Positions 1 through 11,800 of a DNA stretch of 64,000 nucleotides are shown here, in pieces. Numbering within the stretch: the stretch's first letter is position 1; each line of letters opens with the position of its first letter. The translations under genes were made by a program, and so were the position numbers. The stretch is from Diadema setosum. Taxonomy: Eukaryota > Echinodermata > Echinoidea > Diadematoida > Diadematidae. Below the pieces are notes generated by a model that searched no databases, was not told the DNA's origin, and saw nothing but the letters and a program-made list of their open reading frames with translations. Location: contig NC_092699.1 in the NCBI RefSeq assembly GCF_964275005.1, forward strand, positions 18,032,901 through 18,096,900. Direction: 5' to 3'.

Positions 1-480
1 ATGGCAATTTGCCATGCTCATGTGATGGATGCATCTGTGCATGCACGCATGCATGATGCATCATGCGCACTCATTGCACTGCAGTTGGTCCTTGTCTTTG
101 TGTACAATTGTAGATGCTAAATAAGCATCCTGGAATTATTTATGTGGATTCTAAAACATAATGCTTGTTAAGATTATTCAGCATGTTCAGTATTAAGACT
201 GCTAAAAGAATAATGCACTGCACATCCCTACTCCTACACCATGATACTGATAGGGCACCGAACTTCCAGACCGGGTACTGCATAGGCCATAGTGCATGGA
301 AAGTTTATGTGTGGGACTACGGTATGCAGTTGCAAATTGCAAGACGAGTGAAATCGGGCAAAGAAACTAGGTACCCGAGACTCCAGTTTGTATATCAGCG
401 GTACTGCTGTTAAGTATCACATCACATGTAATTGAATATTTTGTTTTTCGTTAAATATACAGGGAAGCGGGTGCACTTAC

Positions 481-528
481 CGCTGAATTTGAGAAACTCA
501 GCATGATGTTTTGAGCGATTTCGTCCAT
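481..528 (-). CDS. Putative first coding exon of a gene running off the left edge (partial)
   Basis: On the minus strand an ATG at 528-526 opens a 16-codon reading frame, MDEIAQNIMLSFSNSA. It ends in codon phase 0 exactly at a strong splice donor (GTAAGT at 480-475). Directly upstream (530-700) is a CpG-rich stretch with promoter-type palindromes, which is rare in this AT-rich window. I do not recognise the peptide, and the next exon would lie left of position 1. The call rests on the ATG, the open frame, the consensus donor and the promoter context. Alternatives are a 5'UTR exon or a chance ORF at a plus-strand promoter. Confidence 0.4.
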
Positions 529-529
529 C

Positions 530-735
530 ACACGAGAAGTATGACGTCATAATTGGCTTGGGTTGAGCGCGGCGCAACCGATTTGGGTGGACGGTGATAA
601 CCGGGGTTAACGCGTTCGAAATTTGTGCGATGAGCCGAGGGTCGACACTCGCGCATGCGCAGTACGTAAAAACTACGTCATAACAGGGTGACGCCTGGCT
701 CAACGTGCAAATCGAAAAGTCCCTATTATGGGTGA
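530..735. promoter_or_regulatory. CpG-rich, possibly bidirectional promoter
   Basis: This block is much richer in CG dinucleotides than its surroundings. It holds a perfect CRE palindrome (ATGACGTCAT, 541-550), a CCAAT box read on the minus strand (ATTGG near 552-556), a perfect NRF1-type palindrome (GCGCATGCGC, 651-660) and further ACGTCA half-sites near 675. CRE, CCAAT and NRF1 sites are typical of housekeeping and bidirectional promoters in animals. On the minus side it leads into the short exon at 481-528. On the plus side an ATGG/GTGAGA donor-like site lies near 730 and could end a 5'UTR exon of the membrane-protein gene. The plus-strand link is inference. Confidence 0.45.
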
Positions 736-1049
736 GAGAGAGACATTTTAGAGAAGTCTTTAAGTCAGCAAAGACTGATCACAATAAACATATTTCATTC
801 TATTTTTCCAACTCTTTGCCAGGTAAATCAAGCTATTTCTTCATACAGATGTATTTTAAAGTCTTTATTTTGAAAAGACCTTGAATGTTTCAAATACAAC
901 TTGGTCCTTGATAACTGCAAATTGAAGCTCCTGTCAAAAACAAATAACACTATAAACTCACAGTACAAATCTAACAAGTGGTAACAGGAAGTCTGTTTCT
1001 CTGACAGATATTTGCCACTATTCAAACATAAAGGACAAGTTCACCTTAA

Positions 1050-1431
1050 AGGGACTGTACAGTACTGTTTGAGGTGGGGATTCATGTTTTGAACATTCCT
1101 AAGTGAGATAATGAAAAGCCTCTTATGAAATATGAAAGAGCATGTAATTTTAAGAAGGATTCAATGTTTATTTGATGAAAATTGGTTTTCAAATGGCTGA
1201 GATATCCCAAAAAGTGATAATAATAAAGGGCGACAGGCCACGCCTTTTATTAGGATCTCTTTGTTTCACCTTGGTTTTGGATATCTCAGCCATTTCAAAA
1301 TCGATTTTCATCAAATAAACTTTTGATACCCCTAGAATTGCATGCTCTTTGACATCTCATAGAGTGGTTTCTGAATATCTCGCAAAACATTAAAAGCAAA
1401 TCCTCACCTCGACCAGAACTGTACACACCCT
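1050..1431. mobile_element. piggyBac-like MITE, TTAA-flanked
   Basis: A 382-bp element is bounded by TTAA at 1046-1049 and 1432-1435. Its ends are inverted repeats of about 35 bp: the left starts AGGGACTGTACAG and the right, reversed, starts AGGGTGTGTACAG. An inner pair (AAATGGCTGAGATATCC and its reverse near 1270-1290) continues the foldback. There is no coding capacity. TTAA target duplication is the signature of piggyBac-type transposases, so this is a non-autonomous relic. Confidence 0.7.
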
Positions 1432-1627
1432 TTAAGTGTGGACCATGTATAAAATGCAGCAATAGTAGGAAAACACATCAGTGAAAGCTTGCCCCTTTCA
1501 AAAGGCATTCTGTAGTTTACTTGGGCTGAGGTTTTTCTATGAAAATACAGAAATCAATGTGTTTTCAAGTGATGAAGTTGTCAAACAACTGAAGCAGGAA
1601 ATTCCGAGTTAATCAGGGAAGGTTTAA

Positions 1628-1984
1628 AGGGGAAGGCTAGTAACTGATCAGTGGGAATCAGTGGAAATGCTGGGAGATGATTGTTTCAATCCTTATGTGA
1701 TTCATTCAAGAGTTCATTGTATATCTATTGTTGTGTGAAAATGATTTGCTTCAGAATGGTCTCATATTCAAGTAATGTGCAGTTTAATGCTTCCAGGTTA
1801 GCGTCCCTGGTCAATGACGGAGCATTAATCTGCACATTACTTGAATATGAGACCGTTCTGAAGCAAATCATTTTCACACGACAATAGAAATACAATGAAC
1901 TCTTGAATGAATCCCATAAGGATTGGAACAATCACCTCCCAGCATTTCCACTGATTCCCACTGATCAGTTACTAGCCTTCCCCT
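1628..1984. mobile_element. Nearly perfect foldback element, TTAA-flanked
   Basis: Both ends carry TTAA (1624-1627 and 1985-1988). The 357 bp between them form an almost perfect hairpin: AGGGGAAGGCTAGTAACTG at the left matches the reverse complement at the right. The two arms run to a short central loop near 1795-1815. Arm identity appears higher than in the neighbouring MITE, which suggests a recent insertion. The hairpin creates two look-alike open frames on opposite strands, and neither is a gene. Confidence 0.75.
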
Positions 1985-2877
1985 TTAAAGTTTTTAAATA
2001 ATTTCCTAGTTCAATTACCTTCAAATGAAGTGCTTGAAGAACCAAGTGTTAGGTGAGCATGATAGTGAGGGAAAATTGTGCACGGTTTGGTGCTTTGAAA
2101 GTGATTTGTTGCCAAGTGTGTTGTTTCAGCAACTATTTTGAGACCATTTCAAACTTTCATAATGCCGCCATATACCCAATGGTTGGAGAGGGCATATACC
2201 CATGGGTTGGTGAGGTAAGCCCTATGAAGAATACAGTCAACGTGTATAAGCGGCCACCCAAGGAAAATGACAAAGGTGGCTAAAACTGTAGACAGGTGGC
2301 CACTGTAAACAGGTTAGTGGCCATTTTGAATTTCAGCACTTGCGGTCAAGTGTATTAATTAGCATAAAATACCACCTGTTATTCTTAAAAAACAAACCAA
2401 CAAAAAACTGCAAATAAGTTTGCATGAGCAGCTATAAAAGGGGATATTTTTTGTACAACTTACGCCATTTTAAAGTTTCTTCTAGTCTACTTCTATTCTT
2501 TTGATAGGACTTAGTAGAATTCACACAATGGACGTAAGAGCTTTTAAACATATTCATGGCCAATTTAGCGGTTCAGCTTATTTTTTGTTGCCGCTATAAG
2601 CAGTTAGAAACTCCAAAATTAGTGGCCACCAGCCGCGTTAGGCAGGTGACCACCATATATAGGGTCTATAATCCAGCATTTCATGCGGGGGATGTTTCAG
2701 TGGGCGCTACAATGTCTAAGCAGGTGGCCGCTAAGACAGGTTTGGCTGTACATTCATGATGAAGATTCACCATCGATAGTAATGCTCTGCTTCTGATGTC
2801 TGCTTATGTCGAGAAAGATAAGTATCACCTGACCTTTGAACCCTCTCTTACCCCCACCCAACCATACGTACGTACAG

Positions 2878-5800
2878 GTCAGTATGGTCATTTTGGTCCT
2901 GGAGAATGGTGTCAAGCAAATTGAACTACTGGAGCAGCTGGTTATCGGTATTGGCATCGCCTATGCTGTCATATGGGCTATAATCGGCTTTTTAGTGGTG
3001 AGTATCAATACAGTATACTCTGTACAATGTCATGTAAGTTTGTTGTAAGATTATGACCCCATAAAAGTTGACAATACTTTTTTTTAAATGATTATTATTA
3101 TAGCTGATTCCTGTCTATGTACTGGTAGGTGCTCGTCACAAAGTCTGTAAGCCTTTATTCCAATGATTTCGCTTCATGACCACTTCATCTTCGGCGTGAT
3201 CATTCGAACACTTCTTACTGCAATGTGAGTAAATGAAAGTAATATGTCAGAGCTATTTTTTGTTCAGTCCCCAGTTTGAACTAAAGGTAAAAACACACAA
3301 ACACACACAGAGATGGGCATGCTAAAATTGTGAAGATATTTGCAGTTCTACCATTACTGTCATCATAGAGTGGATTTCATTGAACTGTTAGAAAGCTCAG
3401 AAAAGAGCTTTTTTTTCTACATAGTATGCTATTTATGGTGTGAAGAAAGGAGGTTAGGTGTTGTTCTAGGAATGCAAAAAAAAAAATGTAGGCAAATTAA
3501 CAGATGTTATCTAAGTACCATCTGCTTTAATACTTTTATGTCTGAATCAAAATTGTCAACTTGTATGTTTTGATGATATTTCAAAATTGTTAATTCTCTT
3601 TTTGAAAAAGCTTATATATGGACAATAAAAAGCCCTATTAGTATGTGCTTTTCCCCATTTTACAATCAATATGATGTGACTTTTGCATTCAATTTCTGTT
3701 CATTCATTTATTTTCGGAGTGCATTTGTATGGGTTTTTGTTTTAGGGAGGGGGATCTGCAGCAGTTATTTTATGTTTAAAGACACATTCACTTTTGATGG
3801 TGATTATCTCTATTCCTTGATCTTGTCTACAGATGCGGTATGAAAACAGACAACTTGCGTGGCTCTTTTTCATCACGAGTGTGTTTGAGCCAGCCTACAT
3901 CATCTACAAGATAGTACTTGTGAGTAACTCATACTGTCCTTTGTTTTTCATTATTTTAAATGTAGAAATATGAAGGCAAGAGAAAGTGTTGAAACATGTT
4001 GGTCTTTTTTATACGCTTTGATGCAATTGTTATTTCCTGTTGTGGATAGGTGCTCCTCATTTTCTTGGAATTCCCAGGAATGCGGTAACCAGTCTGTGAG
4101 GATAAGGGTCACAGAATTTCCTGTAATACTACACTGTTAAAGGACACCAGTCTCTTTCTCATGACTCATGATTAGTTTCCACAAGACAAAAGCCAACCCA
4201 CATTTTGAGACATCAATGATAATTTGTCCGTAATTCATTTTTACAGCAGATGTAGTACCTGTCCCAAATACTGCTTGCATCCAGAAACCTTGACTTTGAA
4301 GTTGATGTCAATGTCGAATTGTACATGCTCATGATTTGTTTTTGTTAGTATCATGCCAGATAGGGAGAGGATAGAGAGTGTTATGGAATAACAAACACAC
4401 ATCTTGTTGCTCGTCTCAAAAAGTGGCTGTGATTTATCAGAGTTGGGACTCCAAGATCATCCTTCTTCGAACAGTCTGGTCAGTACATGTATCTCCCTCA
4501 TTACTCTTTGTTGAGTATGGATCAACGGCAGAGCAAAAGACCTCAGTGACAAGCTGCTACAAGGCCGAAAACTTATTTACCATTTCACCCTCAGAAGGCC
4601 AAATCAGTTATGGCATGCAACAGCCAACCAAATTTGAATGCTTGGTCCACTAACCGGGCAAGCCCTGCTAGATAGCCCGGCACATCCAGAAACCCAACTT
4701 TTGAACAACAGCGACATGGTAGAAGCTAAGGGCAGTGAGGTTATTGACATGGTGCCTGAAGCCACACATGATGAAAGTTAGTCATTTATGCTGCCCTCTT
4801 GTGAAGCCACTGCGGAACATGTGATGGAGAGAGAAAAGGATGTATCCAACATGGAAGAATATTTTCAGAAGGCAACCAAGAGGTTTGAGCCGATGATCAG
4901 CAGTGCGGTGGAGAACTTCCTGGATGAGCTGCACCAGCTCGAGCTGAATCTTGGAGCTTCGCTGGAGTTTGAGGGGAAGCGTGTGGACGACCTGGTGGAA
5001 AATCAAAAGGGAATGAAAAATTAATTAGAAGCCATGGAAAAAGAGATCACAGAGCTTCAACTTGAAGTTTAGGGAGACAAAGTAGCCAACAACAAAAGTG
5101 AAAGGTTCTACGAGAGAAATAATGTCAGGTTGGTATGTGTTCCAGAAGCTCTTCAAGGCGTTGGCAAATATCCTGTCACCATACGTCGAGAAGATCCTCT
5201 GCACCCACTTCAAGGTGAAAACAAAGATGGAAAGAGCCTTAGATGATGATTGGGGGAAAGAAGATGCTTTTTCTAGGCATGTTCTTGTGAAGTTTCACAT
5301 TATTAAAGAAAAAGTTGAAATCATGCGCCATGCCCATTAGACCCTGAAAGATGAATAATACTTCATCACAGATAACCTCACGCCAACAGCCCTGGAGGAA
5401 AAAAAGAAGTGGAAGTGGATCAAACAAATTCAGGAAATAAACAATACAAAGCAATAAAACTGAGGTTCTATTCTAGCAAATAGCACCAGGCACCAGAGTT
5501 GAACCTTGAGTGCTTTACAACACTATTGTGGTCATTAGTTTGATGTATGCTACATTAACACCATGTTCCAGGCGGGCACAGCAACCCCCTTTGCCTGAAG
5601 TGTAGCATGCTGTGGATAGGTGGGATCATACATTATTCTCTTCTGGTTTTTTCTTCTATTTGCTAGTCTTGTTCATTCCAGCCCCTGCTCCGGTGAACTT
5701 GTATCTTGCTATCAGACACCTTTCTGAAGGCATCTGGTCAGGCTAGACTACACATATTTTATGTCACGTCCCAGGTCCCACTATGTACCCCCTCCAAGTT

Positions 5801-8800
5801 TTTACATGCAGTCACATTTTGCTGCACTCACCTCATTCTACCATGGCCTGCTAGATTTTTTATCAGTACCGTGACTACCATGGCAGATTTTTTTATTTTT
5901 TTTTATTTTTTAATTTTTTTTTTTACAGTTTAAAAATCTGACATGGTATCCATGGCAATCATGGTCTGTCACATTGACCCATCCTGTCCCCTCGCATTGT
6001 CTCATGTCCATCGCATTTTGTCCACAGTGCCCTGAAATGTGATGGCCATGGCTACCTGGAACATGATGTAAAAGTAGCATTAGGCTTTAAATGATAGAAT
6101 GCTACTGTTAAATTAGTATCTGTGATGGCAAGTACTGTATATTTCATAAATATAGTTGAACCTCTCTTATCCGGCCTCCCTTTATCCGGATCTCTCTATT
6201 ATACGGACGCAATCTCGCCGTGATTTTTTTTTTATGCCTCCGCCACGAAGTGGTGCCGGAGGCATTATGTTTTCGGGTTGTCCGTCCGTCCGTCCGTCCG
6301 TCCTTCCGTCCGTCCGTCCGTCCGTCCGTCCTTCCGTCCGTCCGTCCGTCCGTCCGTCCTTCCGTCCGTCCGTAATGAATTTTGTGGACAAGGTAACTAT
6401 CAAAACCTGTTGAGGTATCCTAATGAAACTTGGCATGTATGTGTATTAGGGGGTGAAGTTGTGCCTATCAACTTTTGGGTGCACATGCTCAAGGTCAAAG
6501 GTCAAAAGGTCAAGGTCAAATACATAAAATTTCACTTTTTCCACCATATCTATTGAATGCCTGAAGATATTTTCTTGAAACTTAGTGTATACATGTATTA
6601 CCCAATTAAAATTCTCTGGTGAAAGTTTGCGTCATGAGGTCAAAGGTCAAAGGTCAAAAGGTCAGGGTCAAATACATGAAATTTCACTATTTTCGCCATA
6701 TCTATTGAATGCCTGAAGATATTTTCTTGAAACTTAGTGTATACATGTATTACCCAATTAAAATTCTCTGGTGAAAGTTTGGGTCATGAGGTCAAAGGTC
6801 AAAGGTCAAAAGGTCAAGTAAAAATATCAAAACTTCTTTTTTTTCTCCGTGCCTTGGAAAATTGTTCAAGGTATCTTCATGGAACATAGTATATACATGT
6901 ACTGACTGGAAGTGATTATCTAGAGAATGTAGGATTCATGGGGTCAAAGGTCAGGGGTCAAAGGTCAAGTGCAACACTTCAAAATTTTACTATTTCCCTC
7001 ATATTTATGCAATGCCAGCAGGGTTATTATTTTTTTACACTTGGTGTATGCATGTGTAACCGAATAGAAATTCTCTGGAAAGTTTTTTTTTCTTCTCTTT
7101 TTGCCTCAAAGGTCAAAAGGTCAAAGATCAAGTGAAAGTGCTGAACTAACTTTTTCCTCCATATCTCGAAGTGGCTCAAGTTATCTTGAAACTTAGTACA
7201 TATTATGCATGTTCTGCCTGAAAGTGATTATCTTATGAATTTTAGGGTCAAGGGCCAGATGAAAGTGGTAACAATTTACTATTCAATTCAGAAATTGCAC
7301 TTTTTCTCCACACCTGTACCTTGAAAATTACTCAATGCCTAAATGTATGAATGGGTCAAAGTCAAGTTAAAGTCCTTAAATCCCTAGATACATGCTCTCC
7401 TATTCATCCAATTAAACCTAGGTCAAGGAAGGTGAACATTCAAGACATTTGTGACAAACTCGTCATTTCAATATTTTGCCAATTTTGTGAAAATTTAATC
7501 ACACATTGTCCACATGTACTATCTAGACCTATTGGGAAAATCATGCATTATGGCGGAGGCATACCAGTCGCCAAAGCGACATTTCTAGTTTTTTTTTATA
7601 ATTACGGGAGGAAAAGGGGTATTCCCAACTCCTTGAGAACTCCTACACAAACACACATGAATTACATATTACTTCCAACATTAACATACACCTCTATTTT
7701 GGGGTCTGTTACTGAGTGTAACAATTAAAAGGTTGCAGTATACACATTACTACATGTGGTACTACAATGGGCTACATCAGTACATGTGTATGTATATGTA
7801 CATGTATAAAGCATTGAGTCTCCCGTATCCGGCCAAATCCCTTATCCGGATGAGCCCCGGTCCCGACTTGTCCGGATACGAGAGGTTCAACTGTATACCA
7901 TTGTGATGAATGTGATACCTTTTGACATTTTTATGCCTCCGCCACGAAGTGGTGCCGGAGGCATTATGTTTTCGGGTTGTCCGTCCGTCCGTCCGTCCGT
8001 CCTTCCGTCCGTCCGTCCGTCCTTCCATCCGTCCGTCCGTAATGAATTTTGTGGACAAGGTAACTATCAAAACCTGTTGAGGTATCCTAATGAAACTTGG
8101 CATGTATGTGTATTAGGGGGTGAAGTTGTGCCTATCAACTTTTGGGTGCACATGCTCAAGGTCAAAGGTCAAAAGGTCAAGGTCAAATACATAAAATTTC
8201 ACTTTTTCCACCATATCTACTGAATGCCTGAAGATATTTTCTTGAAACTTAGTGTATACATGTATTACCCAATTAAGATTCTCTGGTGAAAGTTTGGGTC
8301 ATGAGGTCAAAGGTCAAAGGTCAAAAGGTCAGGGTCAAATACATGAAATTTCACTATTTTCGCCATATCTATTGAATGCCTGAAGATATTTTCTTGAAAC
8401 TTAGTGTATACATGTATTACCCAATTAAGATTCTCTGGTGAAAGTTTGGGTCATGAGGTCAAAGGTCAAAGGTCAAAAGGTCAAGTAAAAATATCAAAAC
8501 TTCTTTTTTTTCTCCGTGCCTTGGAAAATTGTTCAAGGTATCTTCATGGAACATAGTATATACATGTACTGACTGGAAGTGATTATCTAGAGAATGTAGG
8601 GTTCATGGGGTCAAAGGTCAGGGGTCAAAGGTCAAGTGCAACACTTCAAAATTTTACTATTTCCCTCATATTTATGCAATGCCAGCAGGGTTATTATTTT
8701 TTACACTTGGTGTATGCATGTGTAACCTAATAGAAATTCTCTGGAAAGTTTTTTTTTTTCTTCTTTTTTTGCCTCAAAGGTCAAAAGGTCAAAGATCAAG

Positions 8801-11800
8801 TGAAAGTGCTGAACTAACTTTTTCCTCCGTATCTCGGAAGTGGCTCAAGTTATCTTGAAACTTAGTACATATCGTCGGTTGAGAATGATAAGGGCGTTAA
8901 GTTGTCACAAAACCCATAGTGTTCAAGATAACTTAACACCCTTCTCATTCTCAACAGACGATATTATGCATGTTCTACCTGAAAGTGATTATCTTATGAA
9001 TTTTAGGGTCAAGGGCCAGATGAAAATGGTAACAATTTACTATTCAATTCAGAAATTGCACTTTTTCTCCACACCTGTACCTTGAAAATTACTCAATGCC
9101 TAAATGTATGAATGGGTCAAAGTCAAGTTAAAGTCCTTAAATCCCTAGATACATGCTCTCCTATTCATCCAATTAAACCTAGGTCAAGGAAGGTGAACAT
9201 TCAAGACATTTGTGACAAACTTGTCATTTCAATATTTTGCCAATTTTGTGAAAATGTAATCACACATTGTCCACATGTACTATCTAGACCTATTTGGAAA
9301 ATCATGCATTATGGCGGAGGCATACCAGTCGCCAAAGCGACATTTCTAGTTTATTTTGCATTCAAGAAACCCATTCTAATGGCGAATACTTCATCTGAAA
9401 ACTAAGACATTACTGTTAAATTTGTGAATACCATAATAGTATTGTTTCAGAATTCATTTAAATACTTACACCTTACATTATAGAAACAGTTTTCACCTTT
9501 TAAACTTATTTGAAGACTTTTGGGTTTATCTGTTTATTCAATTCTTTATACCCATTGTTTAAATGTTTTTGGTACATTTATAATTTACTTTGTACCACGT
9601 TGTCGTCATTCTGCCAATCTGTTGGCAAAGTGTATGATATTTGTACTGACCGAATTCAAATCTATGATACCATTTTAACCCTAAAACGGGCCGGGAGGAG
9701 GGGGGGGGGGGTTGAATCAACCCCCCTCAACATTTTCCATGACCATTCCGCTGTGTGAAATCTTTTGACCGTGCCGCTTGCTGACCTTTTTCTTTCAAGT
9801 CTCGCACATTTTTTGACATCATTTTTGCAAAAATCAGGCATACCCTTACGTCGCTGCATGACCTTTTATACATGCTTGTCAAGACCAAAAATGGCTCAAA
9901 AGTTTGATTTAGTGTACAAAGTCTATGCAAATAGAGTTTTCTCACCTTATTAAAAAAAATATAATTATTTTCACATTCATTGGCTGCAATCAATTGATTT
10001 TAGCTTAATTATGCTTGAAATAGGTTCTGTCATAAATTTGGTAAAAAAAAAAAAAAACGCAACAAAAGAAAAGGTTGAAAAACAAAGAAATACATCAGAA
10101 ATTCATGAAACGATACAATACATAAGAAATCAACTTTGATACCAGATTTTTTCAGGTACATTGTTTGAAATGCTATCATGAAAAATTAGGATTTTAGGAA
10201 CTTTATTTTCTGATTCAGAGCAAAATGCATGATTTTATGCATATATTAGCCAGGGCTGCACACTGGCGCCGGTCCGACGGTCAAAGACCGGTAAAAGTCA
10301 CTGTCGGACCGGTAACTTTTCAGGAAATCCACAAGTTACCGGTCCGACATGACCAGTAAAAAAAAAAGCATTGGTGGGGTCAGTAGAAAGAAAAAGAGCA
10401 GCCGATCAGGAAGAAACAGAATGCAAAATATCGCACTGTTCAACAAGTTTTACGCCAGTTTTCGTTTATGTCTACCGGTGCAATTTGTACATACAGTATA
10501 ACATTAGTTTTGAGCACTAGATGAGTGGCAGTGCAGTCGACCAGTTATTCGCGCTCGCTTGCGCATTTGGCGCTGCTCACGCACTGCGATGCAATGCAAA
10601 TCATGCAAAGCATGTACAGTGTAACTGCTTTTCATTTTGTTGCGATCGGCGGTCATGCCAGACAAGAAACATTGATAGAAACGCACGCATTTCTGGGTCA
10701 TTTTACTAATGATTTTTTAACGCAAGATCGATCCGATCCCGGCTTCGCAGCAGCGTGGCAGTTATGTTATAACTAATTTACTTGTGTCGATTTTTAGAAA
10801 AAGTAAAAAGACATTCGATATTCAGCGATACAGTAAATGGATCTGATTGCGTTTATTTTCATTTTACACAGTCATTTCACAAATGAATATTTTCATTCGT
10901 TCAGAATGGTCTCATAATGAAGATAGGCGCAAAAAGGATCACGAAATCGGCCCTTCCGTGTACTTTTTAAGAACGCATGCACAAAATGTGAAGAGATAAT
11001 ACTATAGGGAGAAAAAAAAAATCATGAAATCATCGCAGTCCCGCTTACATATTTGAGGTAGAAATCGTCCCAAAAAGGATCATGAATTCGACCGGCCGCG
11101 TCGTATCTTTCAAAAGCTTACTTACGAAATGCGAAGAGATTATAGAGGAGAAAAACAAAACAAATAAAGGACACATTTGGTGAGTGCATCATAAAAGATA
11201 ACAGCCGAATAACAATTCATAAAATCAACGCAATCCTGTTGAAATTTGAGGAAATAATAGGCGCAAAAAGGATCTTGAATTCAGTCCTGCATGCCGTGTT
11301 GGTTATCAAAAACGCATGCACAAATGCGACGAGATTATCGGGAGAAAATAAAAACACATTTTTACCCTTCTGGTGCGTGCATCACAAAAGATTACATCCG
11401 AAGTTATTCATGAAATCGCCACAATCCCGCTGATATTTGAGGTAGAAATAGGCGCAAAAAGGATCGTGAATTCGGCCGTGTCGTATACCTTTTAAGAACG
11501 CATGTACGAAATGGGAAAAGATTAGCGGGAGAAAAATAGAGGACACATTTTCACCCCTTTTGGCGCTTGCATCATATAGACTACATAATTTGCAGCCGAA
11601 TAGTAATTCATGAAAATTTCGCAATCCCGTTGGAATTTGAGTAAACAATAATAGGCGCAAAAAGAATCTTGAATTCGGCCCTGCATGCAGTGTATAATTT
11701 TGAAAACGCATGCACAAATGCGAAGAAATTATCGGGAGAAAAATAAAGAACGGATTTTCAACCCTTGTGGTGCATGTATCACAAAAGATTACAGCCGAAA

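Larger units (their letters stand above)
6153..7893. mobile_element. pogo/Tigger-like element split by a nested Helentron-like insertion
   Basis: The right end (GAGAGGTTCAACTG followed by TA) is the reverse complement of the left end (TAGTTGAACCTCTC preceded by TA), with one base changed from the expected CAGT. Sub-terminal TTATCCGG motifs occur at both sides. CAGT ends with a TA target duplication are typical of the pogo/Tigger group of Tc1/mariner elements. Removing the nested element (6233-7588) leaves about 385 bp, close in size and sequence to the family member at 45107-45559. No transposase frame remains. Confidence 0.65.

Noticed and set aside
422..703. 93-aa minus-strand open frame over the CpG-rich block
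   Set aside because: It reads through promoter palindromes in a different frame from the short ATG exon and through the splice donor; it has no domain features.
1681..1931. Two overlapping 68-aa frames on opposite strands with nearly the same protein
   Set aside because: They are mirror products of the foldback element at 1628-1984, not a gene pair.
6156..6556. Ser-Val-Arg-Pro and Thr-Asp-Gly-Arg repeat proteins
   Set aside because: Artefacts of the (CCGT)n microsatellite, which stays open in all frames.
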